From Tenggerimyces sp963762635 (GTDB taxonomy: Bacteria > Actinomycetota > Actinomycetes > Propionibacteriales > Actinopolymorphaceae): a stretch of 64,000 nt of DNA. Numbering within the stretch: position 1 is the first letter of the stretch; each line of letters begins with the position of its first letter. Positions 32,747 to 40,013 of the stretch are shown here, one piece after another. The notes below the pieces were generated by a model. It did no database searches, was not told the DNA's origin, and worked only from the letters and a program-made list of their open reading frames with translations. A program made the position numbers and the translations under genes. Location of the stretch: NCBI GenBank assembly GCA_963762635.1, contig CAVXLQ010000003.1:496001-560000 (forward strand), read 5' to 3'.

Positions 32747-33414
32747 CGGACAGCGGCGTCGCCGAGCTCGTACAGGCTGTCCGCGCGGGCGACCAGGACG
32801 CCTTTGCCCGTCTCTACCGGGAGAACGTCGGCGCGGTGCACCTCGCCGTACGAGACAACGTGCGCGAGCCGGACAGGGTGGCGGACGCCGTGCAGGAGAC
32901 GTTCGCCCGTGCGCTCGCGTCGTTGGACAAGCTGCGCGACCCGGACCGGTTCCGCCCATGGCTGTTGTCGATCGCCCGGCACACCGCGGTGGATCTGCGC
33001 CGGTCGGCGAGCCGGTACGGAACCGACGAGCTCGAGGACGACGCCATCGTCACCTCCGACGCCGACGACCCCGCCGAGCTCGCGGCGCTACGGGACGTCG
33101 CCGGCATGGTGCGCGGTCTGGTCGCCGGACTGTCGCGGCGGGACGCGGTCGCGCTCAACCTCGTGACGCTCGGCTTCGACGTGGCCGACGTGGCGGCGGC
33201 GCTCCGGGTGAAGCACGGCGCGGCGAAGGTCGTTCTGCACCGAGCCCGCCGCCGACTCCGTGCGGCGCTCGTGCTCCAGCTCCTGGCCGGAGGTACGGCG
33301 ACCTGCCCCGAGCTCACGTCGATCTTGGACAAGAGCGGCGTGACCGCGGCGGGTAAGCATGCGGAGACCTGCCCCGAGTGCGAACGTTCCGCACGCAAGG
33401 CGGTCTACGGCTGA
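32743..33414 (+). CDS. ECF-type RNA polymerase sigma factor with a C-terminal HxxxCxxC tail
   Basis: This 223-residue group IV sigma factor has region 2 (residues about 18-85: DAFARLYRENV, ADAVQETFARAL, FRPWLLSIARHTAVDLRR) and region 4 (about 115-175: LSRRDAVALNLVTLGF, VADVAAALRVKHGAAKVVLHRAR). About 40 further residues carry C-x17-H-x3-C-x2-C (CPELT ... KHAETCPEC), the zinc pattern normally found in ZAS-type anti-sigma factors. GTG 32743 overlaps the protease stop. No separate anti-sigma gene follows, so the fused tail may do that job. The trio ends here. Confidence 0.88.
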   Translation: MTDSGVAELVQAVRAGDQDAFARLYRENVGAVHLAVRDNVREPDRVADAVQETFARALASLDKLRDPDRFRPWLLSIARHTAVDLRRSASRYGTDELEDDAIVTSDADDPAELAALRDVAGMVRGLVAGLSRRDAVALNLVTLGFDVADVAAALRVKHGAAKVVLHRARRRLRAALVLQLLAGGTATCPELTSILDKSGVTAAGKHAETCPECERSARKAVYG

Positions 33415-33448
33415 GTCGCTGAGCCGGGGCCTGTGGCGACGAGTGCCC

Positions 33449-33664
33449 TTACTCGTCCAGGCCGACGACTCGGACTCCCGCATCGCGCAAGGCCTCGGCG
33501 AGGGACTCCGGGAGCGCGGCTGGGCTCCACTCCGTCATCGCGTAACCGCTGACGTCGTCCTCGACATAGGCCTGTGCGACTCCGGGAGCCAACAGGACGG
33601 CGAAGAGTGCGCGCTCGTCCTCGTCCAGAGAGGTCTTCGCGAAATCGCGGAGCTTCCGGACCAA
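33449..33664 (-). CDS. Paralogue of the small protein at 28895, start codon degraded
   Basis: The 71-residue frame from TTG 33664 matches the 28895 protein closely (SLDEDERALFAVLLAPG, DDVSGYAMTEWSP, PESLAEALRDAGV, VVGLDE). Homology continues upstream of the TTG (IDTQAAARLVRKL against IDALAADRLVQKL), up to position 33688. The point where the other copy has GTG-CAT has lost four bases (CTAGGT-ATCGAC against CTAGGTGCATATCGAC), so no standard start remains there. It may use the internal TTG or be a decaying copy. It is convergent with the sigma-factor gene, 34 bp apart. Confidence 0.6.
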   Translation of the reverse strand: MVRKLRDFAKTSLDEDERALFAVLLAPGVAQAYVEDDVSGYAMTEWSPAALPESLAEALRDAGVRVVGLDE

Positions 33665-33716
33665 CCGGGCAGCAGCTTGAGTGTCGATACCTAGATTGTC
33701 GCTGTAGGCGCGTTGC

Positions 33717-33774
33717 GGTTACACCCAGGTCCGCATTTCTCCACACACAGTTTCTGTTGGCGAGCCGTGTAACC
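33717..33774. promoter_or_regulatory. Inverted repeat GGTTACAC-N42-GTGTAACC
   Basis: The perfect 8-bp arms (33717-33724 and 33767-33774) are the same as those before the paralogous gene at 28895. The spacer is twice as long (42 instead of 21 bp). Reading on the minus strand, the site lies upstream of the small protein gene. Confidence 0.5.
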
Positions 33775-33901
33775 GGTCGGGCAGGTGATCGTCTTGCTTA
33801 TCGACGCCCGCCTGTACCGGGGCGTTGGGGATTCACAGCAACGAGGGTCGGCCGCCTCAGCCCGGCTCTCGCGATGCGGATCCGGGGGGAGTCGAGGGGG
33901 A

Positions 33902-33951
33902 GGGAGCGGGTTCGCGACGCGAGCGAGAAGCGCGTCGCGGACCCGCTTCCC
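33902..33951. terminator. Large hairpin after the P-loop kinase gene
   Basis: GGGAGCGGGTTCGCGACGCG (33902-33921) pairs with 33931-33951 over about 20 bp, with one bulge and one G-T pair, leaving a 9-nt loop. It lies 3 bp beyond the stop of the minus-strand kinase gene and is a plausible terminator. Confidence 0.65.
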
Positions 33952-33953
33952 GT

Positions 33954-34490
33954 TTACGGGTCTTGGTAGAGCATCGATCCGCCGTCTATGGCGTGCCGGA
34001 TCTGCTCGACAGTCTCTTTAGGGTCGTCGCTATCTGAGGTGAGGACGTGCCTCGGGTCGATCTCGGCCCGGGAGAACTCACGGTGCAGCTGCCGGATCGC
34101 GTCGACGTCTCGCAGGCTGTCCTCCTCTGAGCGGGCGAGTGCTCGACGCACGCAGCGCTCCTCGTCCGGCAGCAGGATGACGTAGTGCAGCCTGGCTACG
34201 TTCGCGGCGCGAGCGAACGCCTCGATCAGCCACGGCCCGATGACGCCGTCGTAGATGGTGGCGTAGCCACCGGCGACGAACGCGCCCGCCGCTGTGGCGG
34301 CGGCGCGGATCACGGTCTCGTTCTGCGCGGCGGCATCGGCCCGCCAGGGGTCGACGTAGCCGGCGCGCAGGAAGCCGAAGAACGCGTCCCCCACCACGAG
34401 CACACTGGGCGAAGACGTCTCTGCGAGCAGCCGTGCCACTGTCGACTTCCCCGCGCCCGGTGGTCCGGAGACCACGATCAGCTCGGCCAT
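33954..34490 (-). CDS. P-loop AAA/kinase-like protein
   Basis: This 178-residue single-domain NTPase of the nucleotide/zeta-toxin-like kinase group has Walker A GPPGAGKST at residues 9-17, a following DAFFGFLRAGY segment where such kinases bind the acceptor, and YVILLPDEERCVRRALAR near residue 115, which is the lid-like arginine helix. The acceptor could be a small molecule such as an antibiotic, sugar or nucleoside; the sequence does not say. It starts at ATG 34490, 15 bp after the stop of the TPR-like gene on the same strand, so the two are likely co-transcribed. Confidence 0.75.
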   Translation of the reverse strand: MAELIVVSGPPGAGKSTVARLLAETSSPSVLVVGDAFFGFLRAGYVDPWRADAAAQNETVIRAAATAAGAFVAGGYATIYDGVIGPWLIEAFARAANVARLHYVILLPDEERCVRRALARSEEDSLRDVDAIRQLHREFSRAEIDPRHVLTSDSDDPKETVEQIRHAIDGGSMLYQDP

Positions 34491-34505
34491 CCGCCCAGTG
34501 TGGCG

Positions 34506-35276
34506 CTATCCCCGCAGGGCTTCGGCCGGTCCTACGAGGTTGGTGGCGCCGATCGCGGTGGCCCAGCGCGCGACTTCAGTGCCGATCGCGCTCGCCGTCT
34601 CCTTGTCGCCGGCCTCCTGTGCGAGCGTGCCGAGCAGCAGTTGCTGCGCCAACGCGCCGGGCACGAAGCCGACCTCCTGGCGAAGCGACGTCGATCGTTC
34701 CCACAGCTGCCGTGCCAGGGCGACATCGCCGGCCTCGTTCGCGTGGTCGCCCAGGTGCCGGAGCGGGTACGAAGCCACCAGGTCGTCGCCGGCGCTCTCG
34801 GCGAGAGCGAGCGACTCCTCGTAGTGTGCGGGTGCCGCGGCCCGGTCTTCGACCACGTTGTCGGTGATCACGCCGAGCCAGAACATCACCCAGCCACGTC
34901 GAGCCGGCGTCGGTGCGCTCTCGGCGAGGGCGGTCGCCGAGGCGGTGAGCGCGGCACCTCGCTCCGCCGTACGGTTGCCGCCGTAGAAGCAGTCGCGGTA
35001 CTCATGACGCAGCTCGAGCAGGTCGAGCTCCCACGCGAGCGCGGGGTCGTCGTCCAGCTGAGCCCGCGCCTGGGCGACGGCCTCCGGATTCGGGGCGCCG
35101 CGCCACCAGCCGCTGTCGACCTCGGCGGAGGCAATGGCCACGGCAAGCCGGGCGGCGTCGTGCGGCGAGGACACCGAGGTCGAACGAAGCAGTGCGATGG
35201 CCGCATCCCAACGCGCGGCCAGGACGAGCAAGTCGGCGGCGGACAGGACGGCGTCGAGTGAGCAGGTGGTGGTCAT
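34506..35276 (-). CDS. TPR-like helical protein of unknown function
   Basis: This 256-residue all-helical protein has a repeated pattern of paired helices, for example APAHYEESLALAESAGDDLVASYPLRHLGDHANEAGDVALARQLWERSTSLRQEVG, which reads as two to three tetratricopeptide units (residues about 145-215). No enzymatic motif is seen. Such proteins usually act as protein-binding scaffolds. ATG 35276 is the start. It is divergent from the MarR regulator, and the 72-bp gap holds an inverted repeat that may serve both genes. Confidence 0.65.
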   Translation of the reverse strand: MTTTCSLDAVLSAADLLVLAARWDAAIALLRSTSVSSPHDAARLAVAIASAEVDSGWWRGAPNPEAVAQARAQLDDDPALAWELDLLELRHEYRDCFYGGNRTAERGAALTASATALAESAPTPARRGWVMFWLGVITDNVVEDRAAAPAHYEESLALAESAGDDLVASYPLRHLGDHANEAGDVALARQLWERSTSLRQEVGFVPGALAQQLLLGTLAQEAGDKETASAIGTEVARWATAIGATNLVGPAEALRG

Positions 35277-35290
35277 GTCGACGGACGATA

Positions 35291-35319
35291 CTTCACCGGC
35301 GAACTATTCGCCAGCGAAG
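35291..35319. promoter_or_regulatory. Inverted repeat between divergent TPR and marR genes
   Basis: CTTCACCGGCGAA (35291-35303) and TTCGCCAGCGAAG (35307-35319) match as inverted arms at 11 of 13 positions with a 3-bp spacer. It is a likely MarR operator controlling both directions. Confidence 0.5.
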
Positions 35320-35348
35320 CATTCTCGACGTTGCGCTACCTTCGGATC

Positions 35349-35840
35349 ATGCGGGATTCGATCGACGAACGGGTGGACCGGCTGCATCGGGACTTCCCCG
35401 CGTTGGACCCGGTCGTCCAGGCGATCACCGGTCGGATGCTGATGATCGCCCGCGAGCTGGACCGTCGCGCCCAGGCGGGTCTCGACCAGTACGGGCTCGA
35501 GCTGTGGGAGTACAAGACGCTCATGGATCTTCGTCGTCGCGGCGAACCGTACGCCGCGACGCCCACCGAGCTCGCCACGTCGTTGCGGATGTCGCCCGCC
35601 GCGATGACCAAACGTCTGGACGCGTTGGAACGAGCCGGTTACGTCCAGCGGGCGATGGATCCGCACGATCGGCGGCGCGTCGTGGTGACGTTGACCGCCG
35701 AAGGCCGGCAGGCGTACGAGGGCTCGATCGGCGCACAGTCCTCGTCCGAGGAGGAACTGCTCGCCACGTTGACGCCAGCCCAACGAGGCCAGCTCGCGAG
35801 CACGCTGCGGAAGCTCGTTCTAGCGCTGGAGCAGCACTAG
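35349..35840 (+). CDS. MarR-family transcriptional regulator
   Basis: This 163-residue winged-helix regulator has the MarR core: YGLELWEYKTLMDLRRRG, TPTELATSLRMSPAAMTKRLDALERAGYV (recognition helix) and the wing DPHDRRRVVVTLTAEGRQ, residues about 45-115, flanked by dimerisation helices. ATG 35349 is chosen; a TTG 18 bp upstream is possible. MarR proteins respond to phenolic or other small ligands, and the ligand is not visible here. It is divergent from the TPR gene, 15 bp ahead of ftsY and on the same strand, so some read-through into ftsY is likely. Confidence 0.92.
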   Translation: MRDSIDERVDRLHRDFPALDPVVQAITGRMLMIARELDRRAQAGLDQYGLELWEYKTLMDLRRRGEPYAATPTELATSLRMSPAAMTKRLDALERAGYVQRAMDPHDRRRVVVTLTAEGRQAYEGSIGAQSSSEEELLATLTPAQRGQLASTLRKLVLALEQH

Positions 35841-35855
35841 CCACCGTCTGCGAGT

Positions 35856-37034
35856 ATGGCCGACGTGGAGTTCCTGATCGCTGCCATCGCGCTCGTCGTT
35901 GTCGCTGCTGTCGTTGTCGGATTCGTCGTCACCGGACGCCGCCGCAAGTCGCTGCCCGGCTCGGACGCGAAGCCGACGCTGCCCGGAACGGGCATCCGGG
36001 ACGAGTCGCCCGAGGGCTCGCCGGCCGGGACGACCGCGACGGTCGAGGTGCCGGTCGAGCCGGAGACCACGACCGCCCCGGGGCCAGAGGCCCCAGCGGT
36101 GGAGAAGCCGGCACCCGCGCAGGGCAGGCTGGTCAGGCTCCGCGCCAGGTTGGCCCGTTCGCAGACATCTCTCGGCCGCGGCCTGCTCGCCCTGCTCTCC
36201 CGGGATCGGCTCGACGAGGACACCTGGGAGGAGATCGAGGACGCGCTCCTCACCGCCGACGTCGGCGTCGCGCCCACCCAGGAGCTGGTCGAACGGCTCC
36301 GTACCCGCGTCCGCGTCGAAGGCATCTCCACTCCCCAGCAGGCCCGCGCGATCCTCCGCGAGGAGTTGCTGACGCTCGTCGACCCGGAGATGGACCGTTC
36401 GCTGAACGTCGAGCGCGAGGGCCTCAACCCCGCCGTCGTTCTCGTCGTCGGCGTGAACGGGACCGGCAAGACCACGACCGTCGGGCGGCTCGCCAGGATG
36501 CTCGTCGCGGAGGACAAGGACGTGATTCTCGGCGCCGCGGACACGTTCCGCGCCGCCGCCGTCGACCAGCTCGTCACCTGGGGCGACCGCGTCGGCGTGC
36601 CGACCGTCCGCGGTCCCGAGGGCGGCGACCCGGCGAGCGTGGCGTTCGAGGCGGTGAAGGAGGGCGTCGAGCAGGAGGTCGACACCGTACTGATCGACAC
36701 CGCGGGCCGCCTGCACACCAAGACGGGCCTGATGGACGAGCTCGGCAAGGTCAAGCGGGTCGTGGAGAAGCAGGCGCCGGTGACCGAGGTGCTGCTGGTG
36801 ATCGACGCCACGACGGGGCAGAACGGGCTCACCCAGGCGCGCGTGTTCTCCGAGGTCGTGGACGTGACCGGCCTCGTCCTCACCAAGCTCGACGGGACCG
36901 CGAAGGGCGGCATCGTGATCGCCGTCCAGCGCGAACTGGGCGTACCCGTGAAGCTCGTGGGACTGGGCGAAGGCCCCGACGACCTCGCCCCGTTCGACCC
37001 GCCGGCTTTCGTGGATGCGCTTCTCGGGGACTGA
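35856..37034 (+). CDS. ftsY: Signal recognition particle receptor FtsY
   Basis: FtsY is the SRP receptor GTPase that delivers ribosome-nascent chain complexes to the Sec translocon. The 392-residue form has an N-terminal membrane anchor helix (residues 5-27), an acidic Pro/Glu linker (about 30-90), the N domain (about 95-180) and the G domain with G1 GVNGTGKTTT, GAADTFRAAA, DTAGRLHTK, TKLDGTAKG and the closing GLGEGPDDLAPFD. All GTPase motifs are intact. In many actinobacteria it follows smc closely; here 32 kb separate them. A metallopeptidase gene follows after 28 bp. Confidence 0.97.
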   Translation: MADVEFLIAAIALVVVAAVVVGFVVTGRRRKSLPGSDAKPTLPGTGIRDESPEGSPAGTTATVEVPVEPETTTAPGPEAPAVEKPAPAQGRLVRLRARLARSQTSLGRGLLALLSRDRLDEDTWEEIEDALLTADVGVAPTQELVERLRTRVRVEGISTPQQARAILREELLTLVDPEMDRSLNVEREGLNPAVVLVVGVNGTGKTTTVGRLARMLVAEDKDVILGAADTFRAAAVDQLVTWGDRVGVPTVRGPEGGDPASVAFEAVKEGVEQEVDTVLIDTAGRLHTKTGLMDELGKVKRVVEKQAPVTEVLLVIDATTGQNGLTQARVFSEVVDVTGLVLTKLDGTAKGGIVIAVQRELGVPVKLVGLGEGPDDLAPFDPPAFVDALLGD

Positions 37035-37062
37035 GCACACCTCCCGGGAGTAACGTCAGCCC

Positions 37063-37968
37063 ATGAAGTTCAACCCGCGCGCCCGGCTGGACAGCTCCCA
37101 GGTCGAGGACACCCGCGGCCGGCGGATGCCCGGCGGCCGCCTGGCCCTCCCGGTCGGCGGCGGCGTCGGCGGGCTGATCGTGCTGCTCGTCCTCGTGTTC
37201 CTGAACGGTGGCCAGCTGCCCTCCGGCCTGGTCGGCGAGCCCGAGCCGGCCCCGGACATCTCCAACGACACCAACCTCGAGGCCGTCTGCAAGACCGGCG
37301 AGGACATCGAGGCGAACCGGGACTGCCGGTTCGTGGCCGAGATCAACTCGATCCAGGCGTTCTGGACCGCAGAGTTCACCCAGCAGGGCGACGCGGCGTA
37401 CCAACCGGCGCTCACGCACTTCTTCACCGACCAGGTCTCGACCGACTGCGGCGCGGCGTCGAGCTCGGTCGGCCCGTTCTACTGCCCGGTCGACGACAAG
37501 GTGTACGTGGATCTGGGCTTCTTCGACACCCTCGAGTCCCAGCTCGGCGCCCAGGGGGGCGACTTCGCCGAGGCGTACGTGATCGCGCACGAGTACGGAC
37601 ACCACGTGCAGGACCTGCTCGGCACGATGGAACAGGTCCGCTCGCGCCAGGGCGAGGAGAGCGACGCCGTCCGACTGGAGCTGCAGGCCGACTGCTACGC
37701 GGGCATGTGGGCGAAGCACGCGACCGAGGTGAACGCGCCGGGAACCGACCAGCCGTTCATCATCGACCTCACCACCCAGGACATCGCCCTAGCGATCGAC
37801 GCCGCGGAGGCAGTGGGCGACGACCGCATCCAGTCGAAGGCGCAGGGCCAGGTGACGCCCGAGACCTGGACCCACGGCTCGGCCCAGATGCGCAAGCGCT
37901 GGTTCTCCACCGGCTACGAGTCCGGCGAGCTCGAGTCCTGCGACACCTTCGCCGCCCGACAGCTCTAA
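37063..37968 (+). CDS. Neutral zinc metallopeptidase (YpfJ/PF04228 type), membrane-anchored
   Basis: This 301-residue protein has an N-terminal cytoplasmic tail, one membrane helix (residues about 28-46) and an extracytoplasmic peptidase domain with the zinc motif HEYGHHVQD (H-E-x-x-H) and a downstream ELQADCYAGMWA that supplies the third ligand glutamate. Four or more cysteines in the outer domain (AVCKTG, RDCRF, TDCGA, YCPVD) could form disulfides. The pattern GRRMPGGRLALPVGGG before the membrane helix is typical of the family. Physiological substrates are not known. It begins 28 bp after ftsY and may share its transcript. Confidence 0.9.
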   Translation: MKFNPRARLDSSQVEDTRGRRMPGGRLALPVGGGVGGLIVLLVLVFLNGGQLPSGLVGEPEPAPDISNDTNLEAVCKTGEDIEANRDCRFVAEINSIQAFWTAEFTQQGDAAYQPALTHFFTDQVSTDCGAASSSVGPFYCPVDDKVYVDLGFFDTLESQLGAQGGDFAEAYVIAHEYGHHVQDLLGTMEQVRSRQGEESDAVRLELQADCYAGMWAKHATEVNAPGTDQPFIIDLTTQDIALAIDAAEAVGDDRIQSKAQGQVTPETWTHGSAQMRKRWFSTGYESGELESCDTFAARQL

Positions 37969-37990
37969 CCGCCGCCACCTCCCCGACCCC

Positions 37991-38034
37991 ATCACGGTCA
38001 TGATCACGGTCATGATCACGGTCATGATCACGGT
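37991..38034. repeat. 12-bp tandem repeat, 3.7 copies
   Basis: The unit ATCACGGTCATG is repeated exactly three times and followed by ATCACGGT. It lies 23 bp after the metallopeptidase stop, in a 242-bp intergenic gap. Each junction contains the self-complementary TGATCA. There is no sign of coding. Confidence 0.9.
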
Positions 38035-38210
38035 GGCCTCCGCCAACGCACTTCACCCACGAGGGGCATTTTCGAGGGGTGGTGGAGGTGCTCAAGCCCT
38101 CCGATTGCCGTAACACGTTCGACCTCGGTTGGCTCCGGTCGCGGCCAGGAATCGTTCCAATACCGGCCAGATTGTTGACCGCAAACAGTCTTCCGCGTGA
38201 TTTTCGAAGT

Positions 38211-40013
38211 ATGGCTTCGAAAACCGCGTTGACGAGGCGTCGGGTGCTCGAGCTCTTGGGGGCCGGAGCGGCGGGATCCGTGGTGCTGGCTGCCTGCGGG
38301 CAGAGCAAACAGGCACAGAAGAGCAGAGTCGCCGAGTTCCATGGCGGCACCGACTATGTCGTACCGCCCAAGGGGCACTTCAATCTGCTGACCGGTGTGA
38401 CCGACGGCATCCTGAGCGACAGCTACTTCGTCGACCTCGTGATCGCACCCAGCGCGATGTACAAGTGGAAAGAGCGCGAGTGGGTGCCGATGCTCGCCGA
38501 GAAGTGGAACCTCGACAAGGCCGCCAAAACCTTCACGCTCACACTCAAGCAGGGCCTGAAGTGGAACGACGGGAAACCGATCACCAGCAAGGACGTCCTC
38601 TCCACGTTCTGGTGCCTGCGCGTCATGCGCAACGTGTCCTGGGACTACCTGGAGAAGGTCGTGGCACCCGACGAGCAGACCGTCGTGTTCTCGATGAAGC
38701 GCCCGTCGACCGTGCTCGAGCGGTACGTCCTCCGCCAGCAGATCGTCAGCGACGCGTCGTACGGCACGTTCGCCACGCAGGCTCAGAAGCTGTTCGACGG
38801 CGGCGGCGACCTCGACAGCCCGGAGGGCAAGAAGCTCAACACCGACCTTCAGGCGTTCCGTCCGGAGAAGGCGATCGCGTCGGGCGCGTTCGACTACGAC
38901 TACAAGTCCATCACGAACGCCCAGCTGACGTTCGTCAAGAACGAGACCGGCTACGGTGCCGACAAGGTCGCGTTCGACAAGGTCGTCGTGTTCAACGGCG
39001 AGACCGCCGACATCACGCCGGTCGTCCTCTCCAAGGACGTCGACTACGCGACGCACGGATTCCCGCCGGCAACCGAGAAACAGCTTGGCAGCAAGGGATT
39101 CCGCATCATCCGCCCGCCCGTCTACTCCGGCCCGGCGCTGCTGTTCGCCCTGGACAAGGTCGCCGAGTTCAAGGACATCCGGGTCCGGCAAGCGCTCGCC
39201 TACGCCATCGACCGGACCGAGAACGGCGAGGTCTCGCTCGGCGAGTCCGGCAAGGGCGTGAAGTTCATGGCCGGCTTCTCCGACAACCTCGTTCCCGAAT
39301 GGCTCTCGGAGGAGGAGCAGGGCAAGCTCGAGACGTACGACCACGATCCCGACCGTGCGGCCGCGCTGCTGAACGCGGCGGGCTGGAAGAAGGTCGGCAA
39401 GTCGTGGCAGAAGCCGGACGGCAAGCCCGCGCAGTACGAGCTGATCTTCCCGGCGGAGTACGTCGACTGGGCCGCCGCCGGCACGAACGTCGGGCAGCAG
39501 CTCACGGCGTTCGGCATCGCCATCGAACCCCGCGGCGTCAACCACATCCAGCAGCCGATCGACGTCGACAAGGGCAACTTCCAGCTCGCCATCCAGGGTT
39601 GGGGAACGTCCAGCCACCCGCACCCGCACTTCGCGTTCGTCCAGGACCTGTTCACGCACAACATCCCCACCGCGGCGAACAACGGCGGTCGCGGGATGGG
39701 CTTCGAGCTCGCGCAGACGACCGAGGCGCTCGGCAAGGTCGACCTGGAGAAGGTCGTCCTCGAGGCCGGCGAGGGCCTGGACGAGGCGCAGCAGAAGAAG
39801 AACGTGACGACAGCGTCCATCGCGTTCAACGAGCTGCTGCCGATGCTCCCGCTGTTCGAGCGGTACGGGAACAACCCCGCGCTCGAAGGCGTACGCGTCG
39901 ACAAATGGCCCGCGGACAGCGACCCGCTGCTGATGAACTCGCCGTACGCTGACAACTTCACGATCATGCTGATGTACTCGGGCGAGCTGAAGCCGGCGGC
40001 GACCAGTGGGTGA
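38211..40013 (+). CDS. Family 5 extracellular solute-binding lipoprotein (peptide/opine type)
   Basis: This 600-residue ABC-transporter binding protein starts at ATG 38211 with a Tat-like TRRRVLELLG signal and lipobox LAAC, so Cys29 is the lipid anchor. The mature part fits SBP_bac_5: WKEREWVPMLAEKWNLD, FTLTLKQGLKWNDGKPITSKDVL, VRQALAYAIDR and LLNAAGWKKVG. It binds oligopeptides, opines or similar compounds outside the cell. No permease or ATPase gene is next to it; the partner gene is a gamma-glutamyltransferase that overlaps its end by 8 bp. This pairing suggests use of gamma-glutamyl peptides (inference). Confidence 0.9.
   Translation: MASKTALTRRRVLELLGAGAAGSVVLAACGQSKQAQKSRVAEFHGGTDYVVPPKGHFNLLTGVTDGILSDSYFVDLVIAPSAMYKWKEREWVPMLAEKWNLDKAAKTFTLTLKQGLKWNDGKPITSKDVLSTFWCLRVMRNVSWDYLEKVVAPDEQTVVFSMKRPSTVLERYVLRQQIVSDASYGTFATQAQKLFDGGGDLDSPEGKKLNTDLQAFRPEKAIASGAFDYDYKSITNAQLTFVKNETGYGADKVAFDKVVVFNGETADITPVVLSKDVDYATHGFPPATEKQLGSKGFRIIRPPVYSGPALLFALDKVAEFKDIRVRQALAYAIDRTENGEVSLGESGKGVKFMAGFSDNLVPEWLSEEEQGKLETYDHDPDRAAALLNAAGWKKVGKSWQKPDGKPAQYELIFPAEYVDWAAAGTNVGQQLTAFGIAIEPRGVNHIQQPIDVDKGNFQLAIQGWGTSSHPHPHFAFVQDLFTHNIPTAANNGGRGMGFELAQTTEALGKVDLEKVVLEAGEGLDEAQQKKNVTTASIAFNELLPMLPLFERYGNNPALEGVRVDKWPADSDPLLMNSPYADNFTIMLMYSGELKPAATSG

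Noticed and set aside
37991..38034. Iterons of a replication origin
   Set aside because: Only 3.7 copies of a 12-bp unit, no replication protein gene or AT-rich element nearby, and a normal chromosomal setting between ftsY-linked genes.
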